From the NCBI GenBank assembly GCA_030537495.1, contig JAUNMH010000001.1, forward strand, positions 62,001 through 126,000: 64,000 nucleotides of DNA, written 5' to 3'. A program made the translations under genes and the position numbers. The notes under the pieces were generated by a model, which made no database searches, was not told where the DNA came from, and saw only the letters and a list, made by a program, of their open reading frames with translations. Positions 34,937-43,030 of this stretch are shown piece by piece; the first letter of the stretch is position 1; the number at the start of each line of letters is the position of its first letter. This DNA is from Clostridia bacterium (GTDB lineage: Bacteria; Bacillota; Clostridia; Peptostreptococcales; Anaerovoracaceae).

Positions 34937-36134
34937 TTTCCGTTCTTATCCTTTCAACGGCTTCTCTGAAGCCCTTTGTTTCTCCTAAATAGCCTCTGGA
35001 ATTTGAGAAAATCATTGCCTCTGTTTTTACCTTACCGTAGCTTCGGTGGTTCAGATAGAATCCGATTTTGTCGCAAATTATTCTCATAGTTTCTTCCAAA
35101 AGGCCAGCTTTATCTATAATGTCTAAGGCTTCGTCTGTTGTTAAGGTGTCCAATATTTCAAGGACTTCCTCTCTTTCCATGCCCGCCCGGAGGGCTGCTG
35201 CTGCCAGTATCTCAGCTCTGCTGTCTGCATTTCTTGAGTGGGTGTTCATAATTCCACCTGCAACCTTAACGAACTTTCCTATGTGGGCTACAAAAACAAG
35301 TTCTTCCGCGCCGTAGTTCACCGCCGCATCTATAACCTCGCCTACGTAGTTGCTGCATTTTACAGATTCCTTCAGTGGAAAGTTCTCCAAGCCATCCAGG
35401 TAATCTCTGCCGTAATTGCCAAGAGTCACCACTAGACGCTTTCTTCCTCCTGCAATCTGCTGTGCCATCTCCACCTGAAGGCTTTTTATCAAAGCAGTCT
35501 CGCTCATTGGCTCCACTATGCCCGAAGTGCCTAGGATGGAGATTCCACCTTCTATGCCCAGTCTTGGATTGAAGGTTTCCTTTGCTGTTTCTCTTCCCTT
35601 TGGAACGCTAATGACTGCCTTTAGTCCACCCTTGTAACCGGCTCTTTCAGCCTCTTCCCTAAGGGCTTCCTCTATCATCTTCCTCGGCACTGAATTAATT
35701 GCTGCTGCTCCTACAGGTTGCTCCAGTCCCGGCTTAGACACTCGTCCCACGCCTTCGCCGCCGTCAATGGTAATGCCACTTTCCTGCTTGCTAACCTTCG
35801 CATAGACAATCAGTCCACTGGTCACATCAGGATCGTCACCGCCGTCCTTCATTATGCCGCACTGGACCCAAGCCTGACTATCATCGCTTCTGGCTTCGCC
35901 AGCGCCAGTCACGCTACCGCCCTTGGAAACGTCCAAAACCTCCAGGTTCAGGTCAATCCCCTTAGGCGTGTGCAACAGGACAGAGACCACCTGGTCCTCC
36001 GTCCCATGGCCCAAGAGCATTCTGGCTGAAGCCTTTGTCGCAGCTGCGGCGCAGCTTCCTGTCGTATAGCCAAAACGCATTTTCTTATTGTCCTTGATGA
36101 TATAGTAGTCTTCTATACCAGTCCTAAAACCCAT
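34929..36134 (-). CDS. cbiD: cobalt-precorrin-5B C1-methyltransferase
   Basis: SAM-dependent C1-methyltransferase of the anaerobic route, about 401 residues from the chosen ATG at 36134. The defining motif is FGYTTGSCAAAATKA, followed by GEGVGRVSKPGLEQPVGAAAIN and LGTSGIVEPMSE. The open frame extends upstream to a TTG at 36215 that overlaps the ATPase gene and looks non-coding. No strong ribosome binding site marks any start, so an ATG at 36080 just before the motif is possible. Confidence 0.93.
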   Translation of the reverse strand: MGFRTGIEDYYIIKDNKKMRFGYTTGSCAAAATKASARMLLGHGTEDQVVSVLLHTPKGIDLNLEVLDVSKGGSVTGAGEARSDDSQAWVQCGIMKDGGDDPDVTSGLIVYAKVSKQESGITIDGGEGVGRVSKPGLEQPVGAAAINSVPRKMIEEALREEAERAGYKGGLKAVISVPKGRETAKETFNPRLGIEGGISILGTSGIVEPMSETALIKSLQVEMAQQIAGGRKRLVVTLGNYGRDYLDGLENFPLKESVKCSNYVGEVIDAAVNYGAEELVFVAHIGKFVKVAGGIMNTHSRNADSRAEILAAAALRAGMEREEVLEILDTLTTDEALDIIDKAGLLEETMRIICDKIGFYLNHRSYGKVKTEAMIFSNSRGYLGETKGFREAVERIRTENE

Positions 36135-36165
36135 CTTTTTATCTTTCTTGAATTGTTCACTATCA

Positions 36166-37266
36166 TTAGTATTCTTCAAGCTTTCCCTCTTTTCTCGCCT
36201 CTTCAACAAGGTCAAGGATTTTCTTATTATATGTGCCTATATCGGCACCTGCGTAAATTACGCGTTCGCACTGCTTCATTGCAGTTCTTGCTTTTTCTAT
36301 AGCCGATTCACTAATGGCGCAGAAAGGCTTTTCTTCTATTATTTCTGTTGCCAGAAGCCTTGCCAGCTGATAATCCGTATCTCCCGGATAAAGAATACCT
36401 GCTATGAAAGGAGTATTTTCCTTTTGGAGCATTCTGTAAGTTTTGATACCCTTGCCGCTTGAGGAAATTACCATTGTCTTTGGCTCTCCCTCAGGTCTAG
36501 GCAGCTCAATGCTTCCGTACAGCGGGTCGAAGAAACCGTTGTCAATTTCATAAAGGCCCTTAATAGTCTCTTCGTCGAAGATTTCCTCAGGCTTGCCGTA
36601 ACGGTAGATTCTATCACCTTTTACACAGACGATTTTATCTGAAATCTTCTGGGCCAGGTCAATTTCATGAAGGCTCATAATTACTGTAATATTATTTTCC
36701 TTTGCCATACCTCTCAGTATGGAAAGAAGCTCAAGCTTGTATTTTACATCCAGGAAGGATGTAGGCTCGTCAAGGATTATGGCATCCGGTTCCTGGCAAA
36801 TTGCTCGAGCTAGTAGAACTCTCTGCCTCTGGCCATCGCTGATAGCGCTGAAGTCCCTGCCTCCCAGCTCAGTTGCGTGAACCGCAGCTAGAGCTGCCTC
36901 AACTTTCTCCTGATCCTCGTAACTCAGGATTCCCAGTCTTCCTGTGTATGGATATCGGCCTGTTGCCACAATGTCATAGCATGTCATCAGCTCAGTTTTG
37001 ATTCTTTCTGTAAGAACCACCGCCATTTTTACGGCCAGTTCTTTGAAGGATAAATCCTTAAGATTCCCTCCATCTAGAACCACATTTCCGTTTATGATTT
37101 CAAGCTGTCTGGTTATGCTCTTTAGAATTGTGGACTTTCCTGCTCCGTTTGGTCCTATAAGGGTTACAATTTCGCCCCTCTTAATGTCGAAGCAGATGTC
37201 TTCTATTAAAGCTTTTTTATTGTATCCAACCGAAAGGTTGTTAATTTCAAAATAATTCTCACTCAT
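36166..37266 (-). CDS. ABC transporter ATP-binding protein, BtuD/FecE type, with C-terminal extension
   Basis: ATPase of a cobalamin/siderophore-class importer, 366 residues. Walker A is GPNGAGKS near residue 38, the signature is ISDGQRQRV, Walker B AIILDEPTS and the switch histidine is in MSLHEIDL. About 110 residues follow the ABC domain (from roughly residue 255) with ISSSGKGIKTYRML and GILYPGDTDYQLARLLA, a nucleotide-like fold not found in BtuD of E. coli. Start overlaps the permease stop as ATGA. Its place inside the cobalamin operon indicates corrinoid uptake (inference). Confidence 0.9.
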   Translation of the reverse strand: MSENYFEINNLSVGYNKKALIEDICFDIKRGEIVTLIGPNGAGKSTILKSITRQLEIINGNVVLDGGNLKDLSFKELAVKMAVVLTERIKTELMTCYDIVATGRYPYTGRLGILSYEDQEKVEAALAAVHATELGGRDFSAISDGQRQRVLLARAICQEPDAIILDEPTSFLDVKYKLELLSILRGMAKENNITVIMSLHEIDLAQKISDKIVCVKGDRIYRYGKPEEIFDEETIKGLYEIDNGFFDPLYGSIELPRPEGEPKTMVISSSGKGIKTYRMLQKENTPFIAGILYPGDTDYQLARLLATEIIEEKPFCAISESAIEKARTAMKQCERVIYAGADIGTYNKKILDLVEEARKEGKLEEY

Positions 37267-38312
37267 ATTCTGCTACGCTTTCTTATCATCATGTAAATTA
37301 CAATAGGCGCTCCGAATATTGATGTAACTGTACTGATACTCAGCTCTACCGGCGCAAATGCGGTTCTCGCTATAAGGTCGCAAAGCATACAGAACACTGC
37401 TCCGCATATAAATGCTCCCGGTATTACAACTAGCGGCTTGGACGTTCCCAAACTGCCTTTTGCAATGAAAGGTACTGCAATTCCTACGAAGGAAATTGGT
37501 CCTGCGAAAGCTGTTACACATGCGGAAAGCATGCTGGACAGCAGAATTAACAAGATTCTAAAAACCTTAATATTTACGCCCATACTCTGCGCGTAAGCTT
37601 CGCCTAGCTGAAAAGCCCCTATTGGTTTTGACATTGCCATGGTCAAAATAGTCGTAATACCTACAACGATGATACCTACCTGAACGTTGCTCCAGCTCAT
37701 TCCGGAGAAGCTTCCCAGGGACCAGTTATGCAAGTTTACGATATCGGAGTCGCTGGCGAATGTAACAGTGAAATCTGTTACCGCCGAGCAGATGTATCCA
37801 ATCATGATACCTGCAACTAACAAAGCCGCCATATTCTTAATTCGCCTTGCCACCAAGAGGATGAAACCTGTTGATAGCAGTGAGCCGACAAAGGCTGCCA
37901 TAATAAGGGGATACGATGACAGGGTATACGCATACTTAAGTCCGACTATCATTGTCAATGCAACCACCATCTTTGCTCCTGAAGAAATTCCGAGAACGTA
38001 AGGTCCTGCTATAGGATTCTCGAAAAACGTCTGAAGCAAAAAACCCGAAAGGGACAGTGCTCCTCCGAGCACTGCCGTCATTATTATTCTCGGCAGTCTG
38101 ATATGCCAGATAATGTCCATTTCTCTCTCAGTTCCCTCTCTCAGAAACAGAGCCTTGAAAATGTTGGACACAGGCATATTGACGCTTCCGGTATTAATAT
38201 TCAAAACAGTGATGGTGAAGAACGCAACAATGAGTATGGCAAAAACAAGCACGTATCTGCTTCTTCTCCGAAAAACCTCATTGTGAAAGCCTAAATGATT
38301 ATCTTTACTCAT
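37263..38312 (-). CDS. ABC transporter permease, BtuC/FecCD type
   Basis: Membrane permease of 349 residues with about nine to ten spans. FecCD signatures are IRLPRIIMTAVLGGALSLSG, FENPIAGPYVLGISSGA and AGPISFVGIAVPFIAKGSLG; the last reads PFIAK where relatives have PHIAR. Between the substrate-binding protein (14-base gap) and the ATPase (4-base overlap). Confidence 0.92.
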   Translation of the reverse strand: MSKDNHLGFHNEVFRRRSRYVLVFAILIVAFFTITVLNINTGSVNMPVSNIFKALFLREGTEREMDIIWHIRLPRIIMTAVLGGALSLSGFLLQTFFENPIAGPYVLGISSGAKMVVALTMIVGLKYAYTLSSYPLIMAAFVGSLLSTGFILLVARRIKNMAALLVAGIMIGYICSAVTDFTVTFASDSDIVNLHNWSLGSFSGMSWSNVQVGIIVVGITTILTMAMSKPIGAFQLGEAYAQSMGVNIKVFRILLILLSSMLSACVTAFAGPISFVGIAVPFIAKGSLGTSKPLVVIPGAFICGAVFCMLCDLIARTAFAPVELSISTVTSIFGAPIVIYMMIRKRSRI

Positions 38313-38326
38313 TCACTCCTCCATCT

Positions 38327-39499
38327 TTACTTCATCTTAGTAAGGAATTCCATTTCTCCTGGATTTTCCTCAGTTAAAATCTTATTGAAATCCATAATCA
38401 TGTCGCTGATTACATCAGTGCGCTGATACATAGAATTTCCAGTCATATAACAGTGTCCTTCCTTAACAGCCTTGAACTTTTTGAAGATTGCGTCCTTTGC
38501 ATAAAGGTCCTTCAGGCTCTTAACTGTGTTATCGATACTGCCGTTATATACAATGTAATCTGCGTCCACAGCCGCCTCATAGAAGCTCTCCATAGTCATT
38601 GAAACTGAAGCCTTTCCAGCCACGTCCTCAATTCCCTCGAAAGCATATTTCCCGCCGGCCATCTTGATCATTGTGGAAACATAGTCATGGCTGCTTCTTA
38701 CAACAACCTTTCCGTCAGTTGTCACATAGAAGAAGGCAACTGTCTTCCCTGTGTTTTCCATATCGTCAAGCTGCTTGATTACTTTTTTCTGCTTTTCGAA
38801 GAACTCATTAGCTTCCTTTTCCTTACCGGTCAAAACCCCATAAGCCTTAATCCACTCTGTTCTTCCCAGCGGATTGCTCTCATAGCTAGAACGGTCAACA
38901 AATACAGGAAGTCCCAGTTCCTCAAACATTTCCTTAACCTCAGGGTTATGGTAAATCATTGTAGATTCAACTACTAGCTCGCAGTCATTGTCCAAAATCA
39001 TTTCATAGTCCGGCTCATTGTACTTACCAGCATATGTCATCTTTCCTGACTTCAAAGCCTTCACAGCCGCATCCACGGACCAACCACTCGCATTAACAGA
39101 TGTCATAGTCACGTGGTCCATTGCCCCCATTGCATCAAACAGCGACATAGACGCAGTTGCAGCCAGATAAATATTATCCGCCGGCTCGTTTACAACAACC
39201 AGTGAATCGTCCAGATTCTCCGGCACGTCCTTGCCTTCCGGAACCAGAAGGAATTTCTTATCTTCGTGAGTATCTATAACTGCGTAGCCGTCCTCATACT
39301 TGAAGATGTCGAACTCTTGCGCGTAGTCCAAATCCACCTGCTCAGTGAAAGTCAGACCGTCAATCTTCGGTGCTCCTGCCTTGGTTGTATTTTCTGTACT
39401 GCCTCCGTCTCCAGAGCCTCCGCAAGCGGTGCACATTAGCATAATCGCCACACACAGAACTATCAAAACCCCCAAAGGCATACGTCTCTTATTTCTCAT
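38327..39499 (-). CDS. ABC transporter substrate-binding lipoprotein, BtuF/FepB type
   Basis: Exported lipoprotein of 390 residues. The signal peptide ends with CTAC, acylated cysteine about residue 26. The mature part is a class III binding protein: N lobe (about 45-215) with LVVVNEPADNIYLAA and GKYNEPDYEMIL, a helical backbone, and a C lobe (about 245-390) with GKTVAFFYVTTDG. The ligand is probably a corrinoid, given the riboswitch and the surrounding genes. Its start overlaps the upstream NEAT-like gene by 11 bases. The N lobe has a diverged copy in that upstream gene. Confidence 0.9.
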   Translation of the reverse strand: MRNKRRMPLGVLIVLCVAIMLMCTACGGSGDGGSTENTTKAGAPKIDGLTFTEQVDLDYAQEFDIFKYEDGYAVIDTHEDKKFLLVPEGKDVPENLDDSLVVVNEPADNIYLAATASMSLFDAMGAMDHVTMTSVNASGWSVDAAVKALKSGKMTYAGKYNEPDYEMILDNDCELVVESTMIYHNPEVKEMFEELGLPVFVDRSSYESNPLGRTEWIKAYGVLTGKEKEANEFFEKQKKVIKQLDDMENTGKTVAFFYVTTDGKVVVRSSHDYVSTMIKMAGGKYAFEGIEDVAGKASVSMTMESFYEAAVDADYIVYNGSIDNTVKSLKDLYAKDAIFKKFKAVKEGHCYMTGNSMYQRTDVISDMIMDFNKILTEENPGEMEFLTKMK

Positions 39500-41903
39500 T
39501 CTTATCTGCTTCCTTCTTATCTAACTTCTTTTCTATCTCTTTTGCTTCGTCATCGTAGACTTCTTTAGCCTTCTTCTGACAGCCGTAAACTGCTCCGTAA
39601 ACCTTGACCCATTCAGCCTTTCCAAGTTCATCCTTTTCTGCTGCTGATCTATCAATGATTAGAGGAATTCCAAGGGTTGCAAATCTCTTTTCAAGTTTTT
39701 CAAGTTCTGCCTTAAGCTCCTTGGCTTCTTTCTTATCACAGTCCTTTTCTGGAATCATCTTGCCTGAGAAGAATGCAAGGTTAATCTTATTCTTAATGAT
39801 TTCCTTATAGTCTGTCTTCTCATACTTGCCCTTTGCTGCGATTTTCTTGGAAATTTCTAGGTCATCAATGAAATTTACGGCAGCTTTTGAAGCTGTGTAG
39901 GTTTTGTTCACTGGTCTCTGAATGATGACCATTTCTTTTTCCAAACCTGCAGGAACTTCTACACCCTTTGGAACTACCAGATAGTTGACAACCTTACTAT
40001 GGTAAAGCTCCTCTGTGATTTCTCCTGCTGACTTGGCAATTGGTTTGCCATCGTCATCGTATTCAACTTTTTCGGCTTCATCCTTGTCCTTTTCCTTGTA
40101 TTTCAATGCCGAGTTCTTTGTCATTGAAATCTGAATCAATGTGACGCCTTTTTCGTAGTTGAAAATCTTAAAGTTCTTCGCATTCTTAACTTTTGTTGTT
40201 GATACATATTTCAGACCAGCAATTTCAGGTGCTTTCTTTGTAAGCTTGTTGTTGCTAACCGTGCTCATGGCCTTGCCGTCAGTTGCTTTTCCATCTTTGT
40301 CGATAGTCTTTGCATTGCCTGTGTCAGCGATATAAGGATAAATTGTATAACTTATCCAGTGTGGCTGTGACATTGCAACGGTTCTACCAACGATAGTGTT
40401 ATTTGCATTAAGCTGTACCGGAATTGTGAAGGTGGACATTCCGCCTCCGCTCTTTGAGTAAACACGTCCGTTGGCCTTCAGCAGGTCGTAGCTTGGGCTT
40501 CCGAATTCGATTGTAGCATAAGCCTGTCCATTTGTTACAGTCAGCTTAGTGCACTGAATGTATGCAAGTCTTCCGCTTCCGCCTGACCAGCTGAAGCTGT
40601 CAAGAGCGTAAACCCCGTCCTTTAAGCCAGTCTTATTGTCAACTGCAGAGGTTTCTCTATTAGTATCTTTGTGGGATACTGAAGGCTTCTCTTGCTTGTC
40701 ATCTTTTGGTTTTGATGGCTTGTTGTTAACGTTTGGAATTGTTGGAACATCTGGCTTGGACGGATTGTATGACTCTGCAGGAACCGCAGATGTTCCCGCC
40801 TTTACCTTTACAGCATTAGTGCTCTTAAAGATAACAGTGTGCTGATACCATCTGTCGCGGGCACTTGAATGCGCTGCCATCTTCAGTTCTGTGTCAAGGG
40901 CAGGGATTTCGAAGGTGTAAACATAATGCTTATTGTCTACGCTAAATTTAATCCACTTGTCCTTGGAAGCTTTGTCCGCTTCTTCCATTGTGCCTAGATA
41001 AAGGGCATCGTAGCCTGTACCTGTAAGGGCCATGGTAATCTGAAGCTTGCCGTTCTTCTTTTTTAGAATTGTGTACTTCTTTCCTTTTGCGTCTAATGGA
41101 ATGTAGAACATTCTGTTATCTGTATCGGAAATTACCTTATATGTTCCGTCTGCCAGCTTGTCCTGAGTTGTATCCTGTGGCTTGTCGCCAGGTTTTTCGG
41201 TCGGATCCTTGTCACTGCCAGTGCCGCCTTCTCCTGGAAGCTGGAAGCTTTCGTCGGATTTTGCTGAGGCAGCTGTCCATGTTGCCTTAATCACATATTC
41301 GATGTCATGTGGCTCGCTCATTGCATAGGTAGTAGCAATAATAGTATTGTCTGCATTTGGAGTGATTGGAATGATGAAGGTTGAAGTTTTATTCGCTTCA
41401 TCGATTGCACCCTTGTATTCAACTCCATTTACCACCATCTTTTTATAGTATTTACTGCTAAAAACAACTTTAGCTAAGAATCCATCTTTACTGTTCTTTA
41501 CAGCAGGACAAGTGATTTTTACCTTTCCGGTGCCCCCTGTAGCAGTGAAGCTGTCTGGCTTATATACGCCATAAGCTTGTGCAGCCGCATCACCCTTGCT
41601 GTCTGCGTCTGCGCCAGTATTGCTGCCAGTACTGGTATCAGTATTTGTACCGGGCTTAGTTGTTGCGCCTGTTACAGTATCAACTTCTGCTGTTTTATTT
41701 TCTGCTGTAACAGAGTCCCCATTTGCTCCCTCTGCATCTAACTGGCTGCCATCTTCCGCAGTAACGCTCTCCTCACTTGCTACGACTGTTGCATCGCCAA
41801 TTAGCGATGCGTTGTCTCCAAGGGCAAGTGCCGGTATAGCTTGAGTTCCTGCCAGGCAAAATGCCAAAGCCAGTGCTATAAATTTCTTTTTCAAATCTTT
41901 CAT
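39489..41903 (-). CDS. secreted protein with three NEAT-like domains and a degenerate substrate-binding lobe
   Basis: Exported protein of 804 residues. Signal peptide 1-28; Ala/Thr/Asp-rich linker 30-110; NEAT-like domain 112-210 (TATGGTGKV, AMSEPHDIEY); Pro-rich linker; second NEAT-like domain 249-363 (TGTGYDALYLGT, SARDRWYQH); linker; third NEAT-like domain 427-526 (SGGSGRLAY, AMSQPHWISY); then 558-795 resembles the N lobe of the neighbouring binding protein (VVPKGVEVPAGLEKE; LGIPLIIDRSAAEKDELG). The C lobe is missing and a charged coil ends the chain. NEAT domains bind heme in other Gram-positives; corrinoid binding here is inference. Overlaps the binding-protein gene by 11 bases. Confidence 0.8.
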   Translation of the reverse strand: MKDLKKKFIALALAFCLAGTQAIPALALGDNASLIGDATVVASEESVTAEDGSQLDAEGANGDSVTAENKTAEVDTVTGATTKPGTNTDTSTGSNTGADADSKGDAAAQAYGVYKPDSFTATGGTGKVKITCPAVKNSKDGFLAKVVFSSKYYKKMVVNGVEYKGAIDEANKTSTFIIPITPNADNTIIATTYAMSEPHDIEYVIKATWTAASAKSDESFQLPGEGGTGSDKDPTEKPGDKPQDTTQDKLADGTYKVISDTDNRMFYIPLDAKGKKYTILKKKNGKLQITMALTGTGYDALYLGTMEEADKASKDKWIKFSVDNKHYVYTFEIPALDTELKMAAHSSARDRWYQHTVIFKSTNAVKVKAGTSAVPAESYNPSKPDVPTIPNVNNKPSKPKDDKQEKPSVSHKDTNRETSAVDNKTGLKDGVYALDSFSWSGGSGRLAYIQCTKLTVTNGQAYATIEFGSPSYDLLKANGRVYSKSGGGMSTFTIPVQLNANNTIVGRTVAMSQPHWISYTIYPYIADTGNAKTIDKDGKATDGKAMSTVSNNKLTKKAPEIAGLKYVSTTKVKNAKNFKIFNYEKGVTLIQISMTKNSALKYKEKDKDEAEKVEYDDDGKPIAKSAGEITEELYHSKVVNYLVVPKGVEVPAGLEKEMVIIQRPVNKTYTASKAAVNFIDDLEISKKIAAKGKYEKTDYKEIIKNKINLAFFSGKMIPEKDCDKKEAKELKAELEKLEKRFATLGIPLIIDRSAAEKDELGKAEWVKVYGAVYGCQKKAKEVYDDEAKEIEKKLDKKEADKNEK

Positions 41904-41912
41904 CCCTCTTAT

Positions 41913-42938
41913 TTATTTAACTTTTACGATCTTAGCTGCTGACCATGCAGAAGTGTACTTTGTGCTTCCAATCTGCTGGTAAGTTCTAACCTTAACGTAA
42001 TATTTGTTTCCACTCTTAAGCTTTGTCTGTTTGTATGAAGTTACTGTGTTCTTCTTTACTGTAACTGTCTTTGCACCCTTGAAATTACTCTTAGTGCTGT
42101 ACATAATCTGATATCCTGTTACATCTGCTGTTTTCTTAGCCCATGTAACCTTAAGTGTCTTCTTTGCAGGTGAAGTTACTGATTTCACAGTTGTCTTAGC
42201 AACCTTTGATAATGTAGTAACTGCCTTTACCTGACTCCAATCTGAGAAGTTCTGTGATACAGTGTCTCCAAATGGATTGATTTCAGCCTTAACTCTTAGG
42301 TAAACCTTTTCTCCAGGGTCAAGTCCCTTAACTAGGCATGAGTTAGCCTTTGTTTCAATTGTTCTCCATTCATCTGGTTCATCAACATTTCCTGTTGCAC
42401 TTACATATAGCTGGTATCCTGTAGCGTGATCAGGCTTACTTGTCCACTTAACTTCTAGGGCCTTAGTGCCTCTTTTTACTGTTGTAATTTCAGGTGCTTC
42501 ATTTTCTGTTGTGTAAAATACGATTTTACGATCGTACCATCTTTCTCTGCTCTTGCTATATGCTGCTAAATCAAATACCTTGCCAAATTCCTCTAATGGA
42601 ACTTCGTATGTGCTTCTTCCATCTTTGTCTACAACTTCAGGGATTTCCTTTGTTGCGTCCTTGTTAGCCTCAGCTTCTTCCTTAGTTCCTAAGAATAACT
42701 TGCCGTATCCATCCCCGTTCAATCTTACATGCGCAACTGCCTTACCATCTTTTACTGTAACAGTACAAGTATTATGGTCCTCAGTTGCAATTTTCATCAT
42801 ACTTGCGTTAATATACGCACTGGCTTTATAGGTTCCGTCTTCAAGGTTCTTCTCAGCGGCAAAAGCTCCAGTGCCTGAGGAAACCACCATTGCCACCATG
42901 CACATCATAGCGATGGCTTTTTTATAAAATTTTTTCAT
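41913..42938 (-). CDS. secreted protein with a NEAT-like domain and two fibronectin-III-like domains
   Basis: Exported protein of 341 residues. Signal peptide 1-27 (MMCMVAMVVSSGTGAFA). Residues 32-148 are a NEAT-like domain (LNGDGYGKLFLGTKEEA; SKSRERWYDRKIVF) most similar to the second one of the downstream 804-residue protein. Residues about 150-245 and 247-341 are fibronectin-III-like, each with a KxLxVxW strand and a YxxxVR strand; the chain ends SAWSAAKIVKVK. No sortase signal. It sits 9 bases before the next gene and 92 after the chelatase gene, in the riboswitch-controlled operon. Confidence 0.82.
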   Translation of the reverse strand: MKKFYKKAIAMMCMVAMVVSSGTGAFAAEKNLEDGTYKASAYINASMMKIATEDHNTCTVTVKDGKAVAHVRLNGDGYGKLFLGTKEEAEANKDATKEIPEVVDKDGRSTYEVPLEEFGKVFDLAAYSKSRERWYDRKIVFYTTENEAPEITTVKRGTKALEVKWTSKPDHATGYQLYVSATGNVDEPDEWRTIETKANSCLVKGLDPGEKVYLRVKAEINPFGDTVSQNFSDWSQVKAVTTLSKVAKTTVKSVTSPAKKTLKVTWAKKTADVTGYQIMYSTKSNFKGAKTVTVKKNTVTSYKQTKLKSGNKYYVKVRTYQQIGSTKYTSAWSAAKIVKVK

Positions 42939-42967
42939 CTTTTCTAACCTCTTTTTTTCTTCTTTGA

Positions 42968-43011
42968 ATATGACAAGAAATCTGCCGATAAATCGGCAGA
43001 TTTCGTCATAT
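42968..43011. repeat. long perfect hairpin between the chelatase and NEAT-like genes
   Basis: A 13-base perfect inverted repeat (GAAATCTGCCGAT and ATCGGCAGATTTC, 2-base loop) is extended by ATATGAC/GTCATAT arms (42968-42974, 43005-43011), interrupted by a 2-base bulge. No T-run follows on the minus strand, so it more likely marks an mRNA end or a processing site than a terminator. Confidence 0.8.
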
Positions 43012-43030
43012 AAATTAACTGCTTAATTTA

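Noticed and set aside
36135..36215. Upstream extension of cbiD to a TTG start
   Set aside because: Overlaps the end of the ATPase gene, has no ribosome binding site, and encodes a charged stretch not typical of CbiD.
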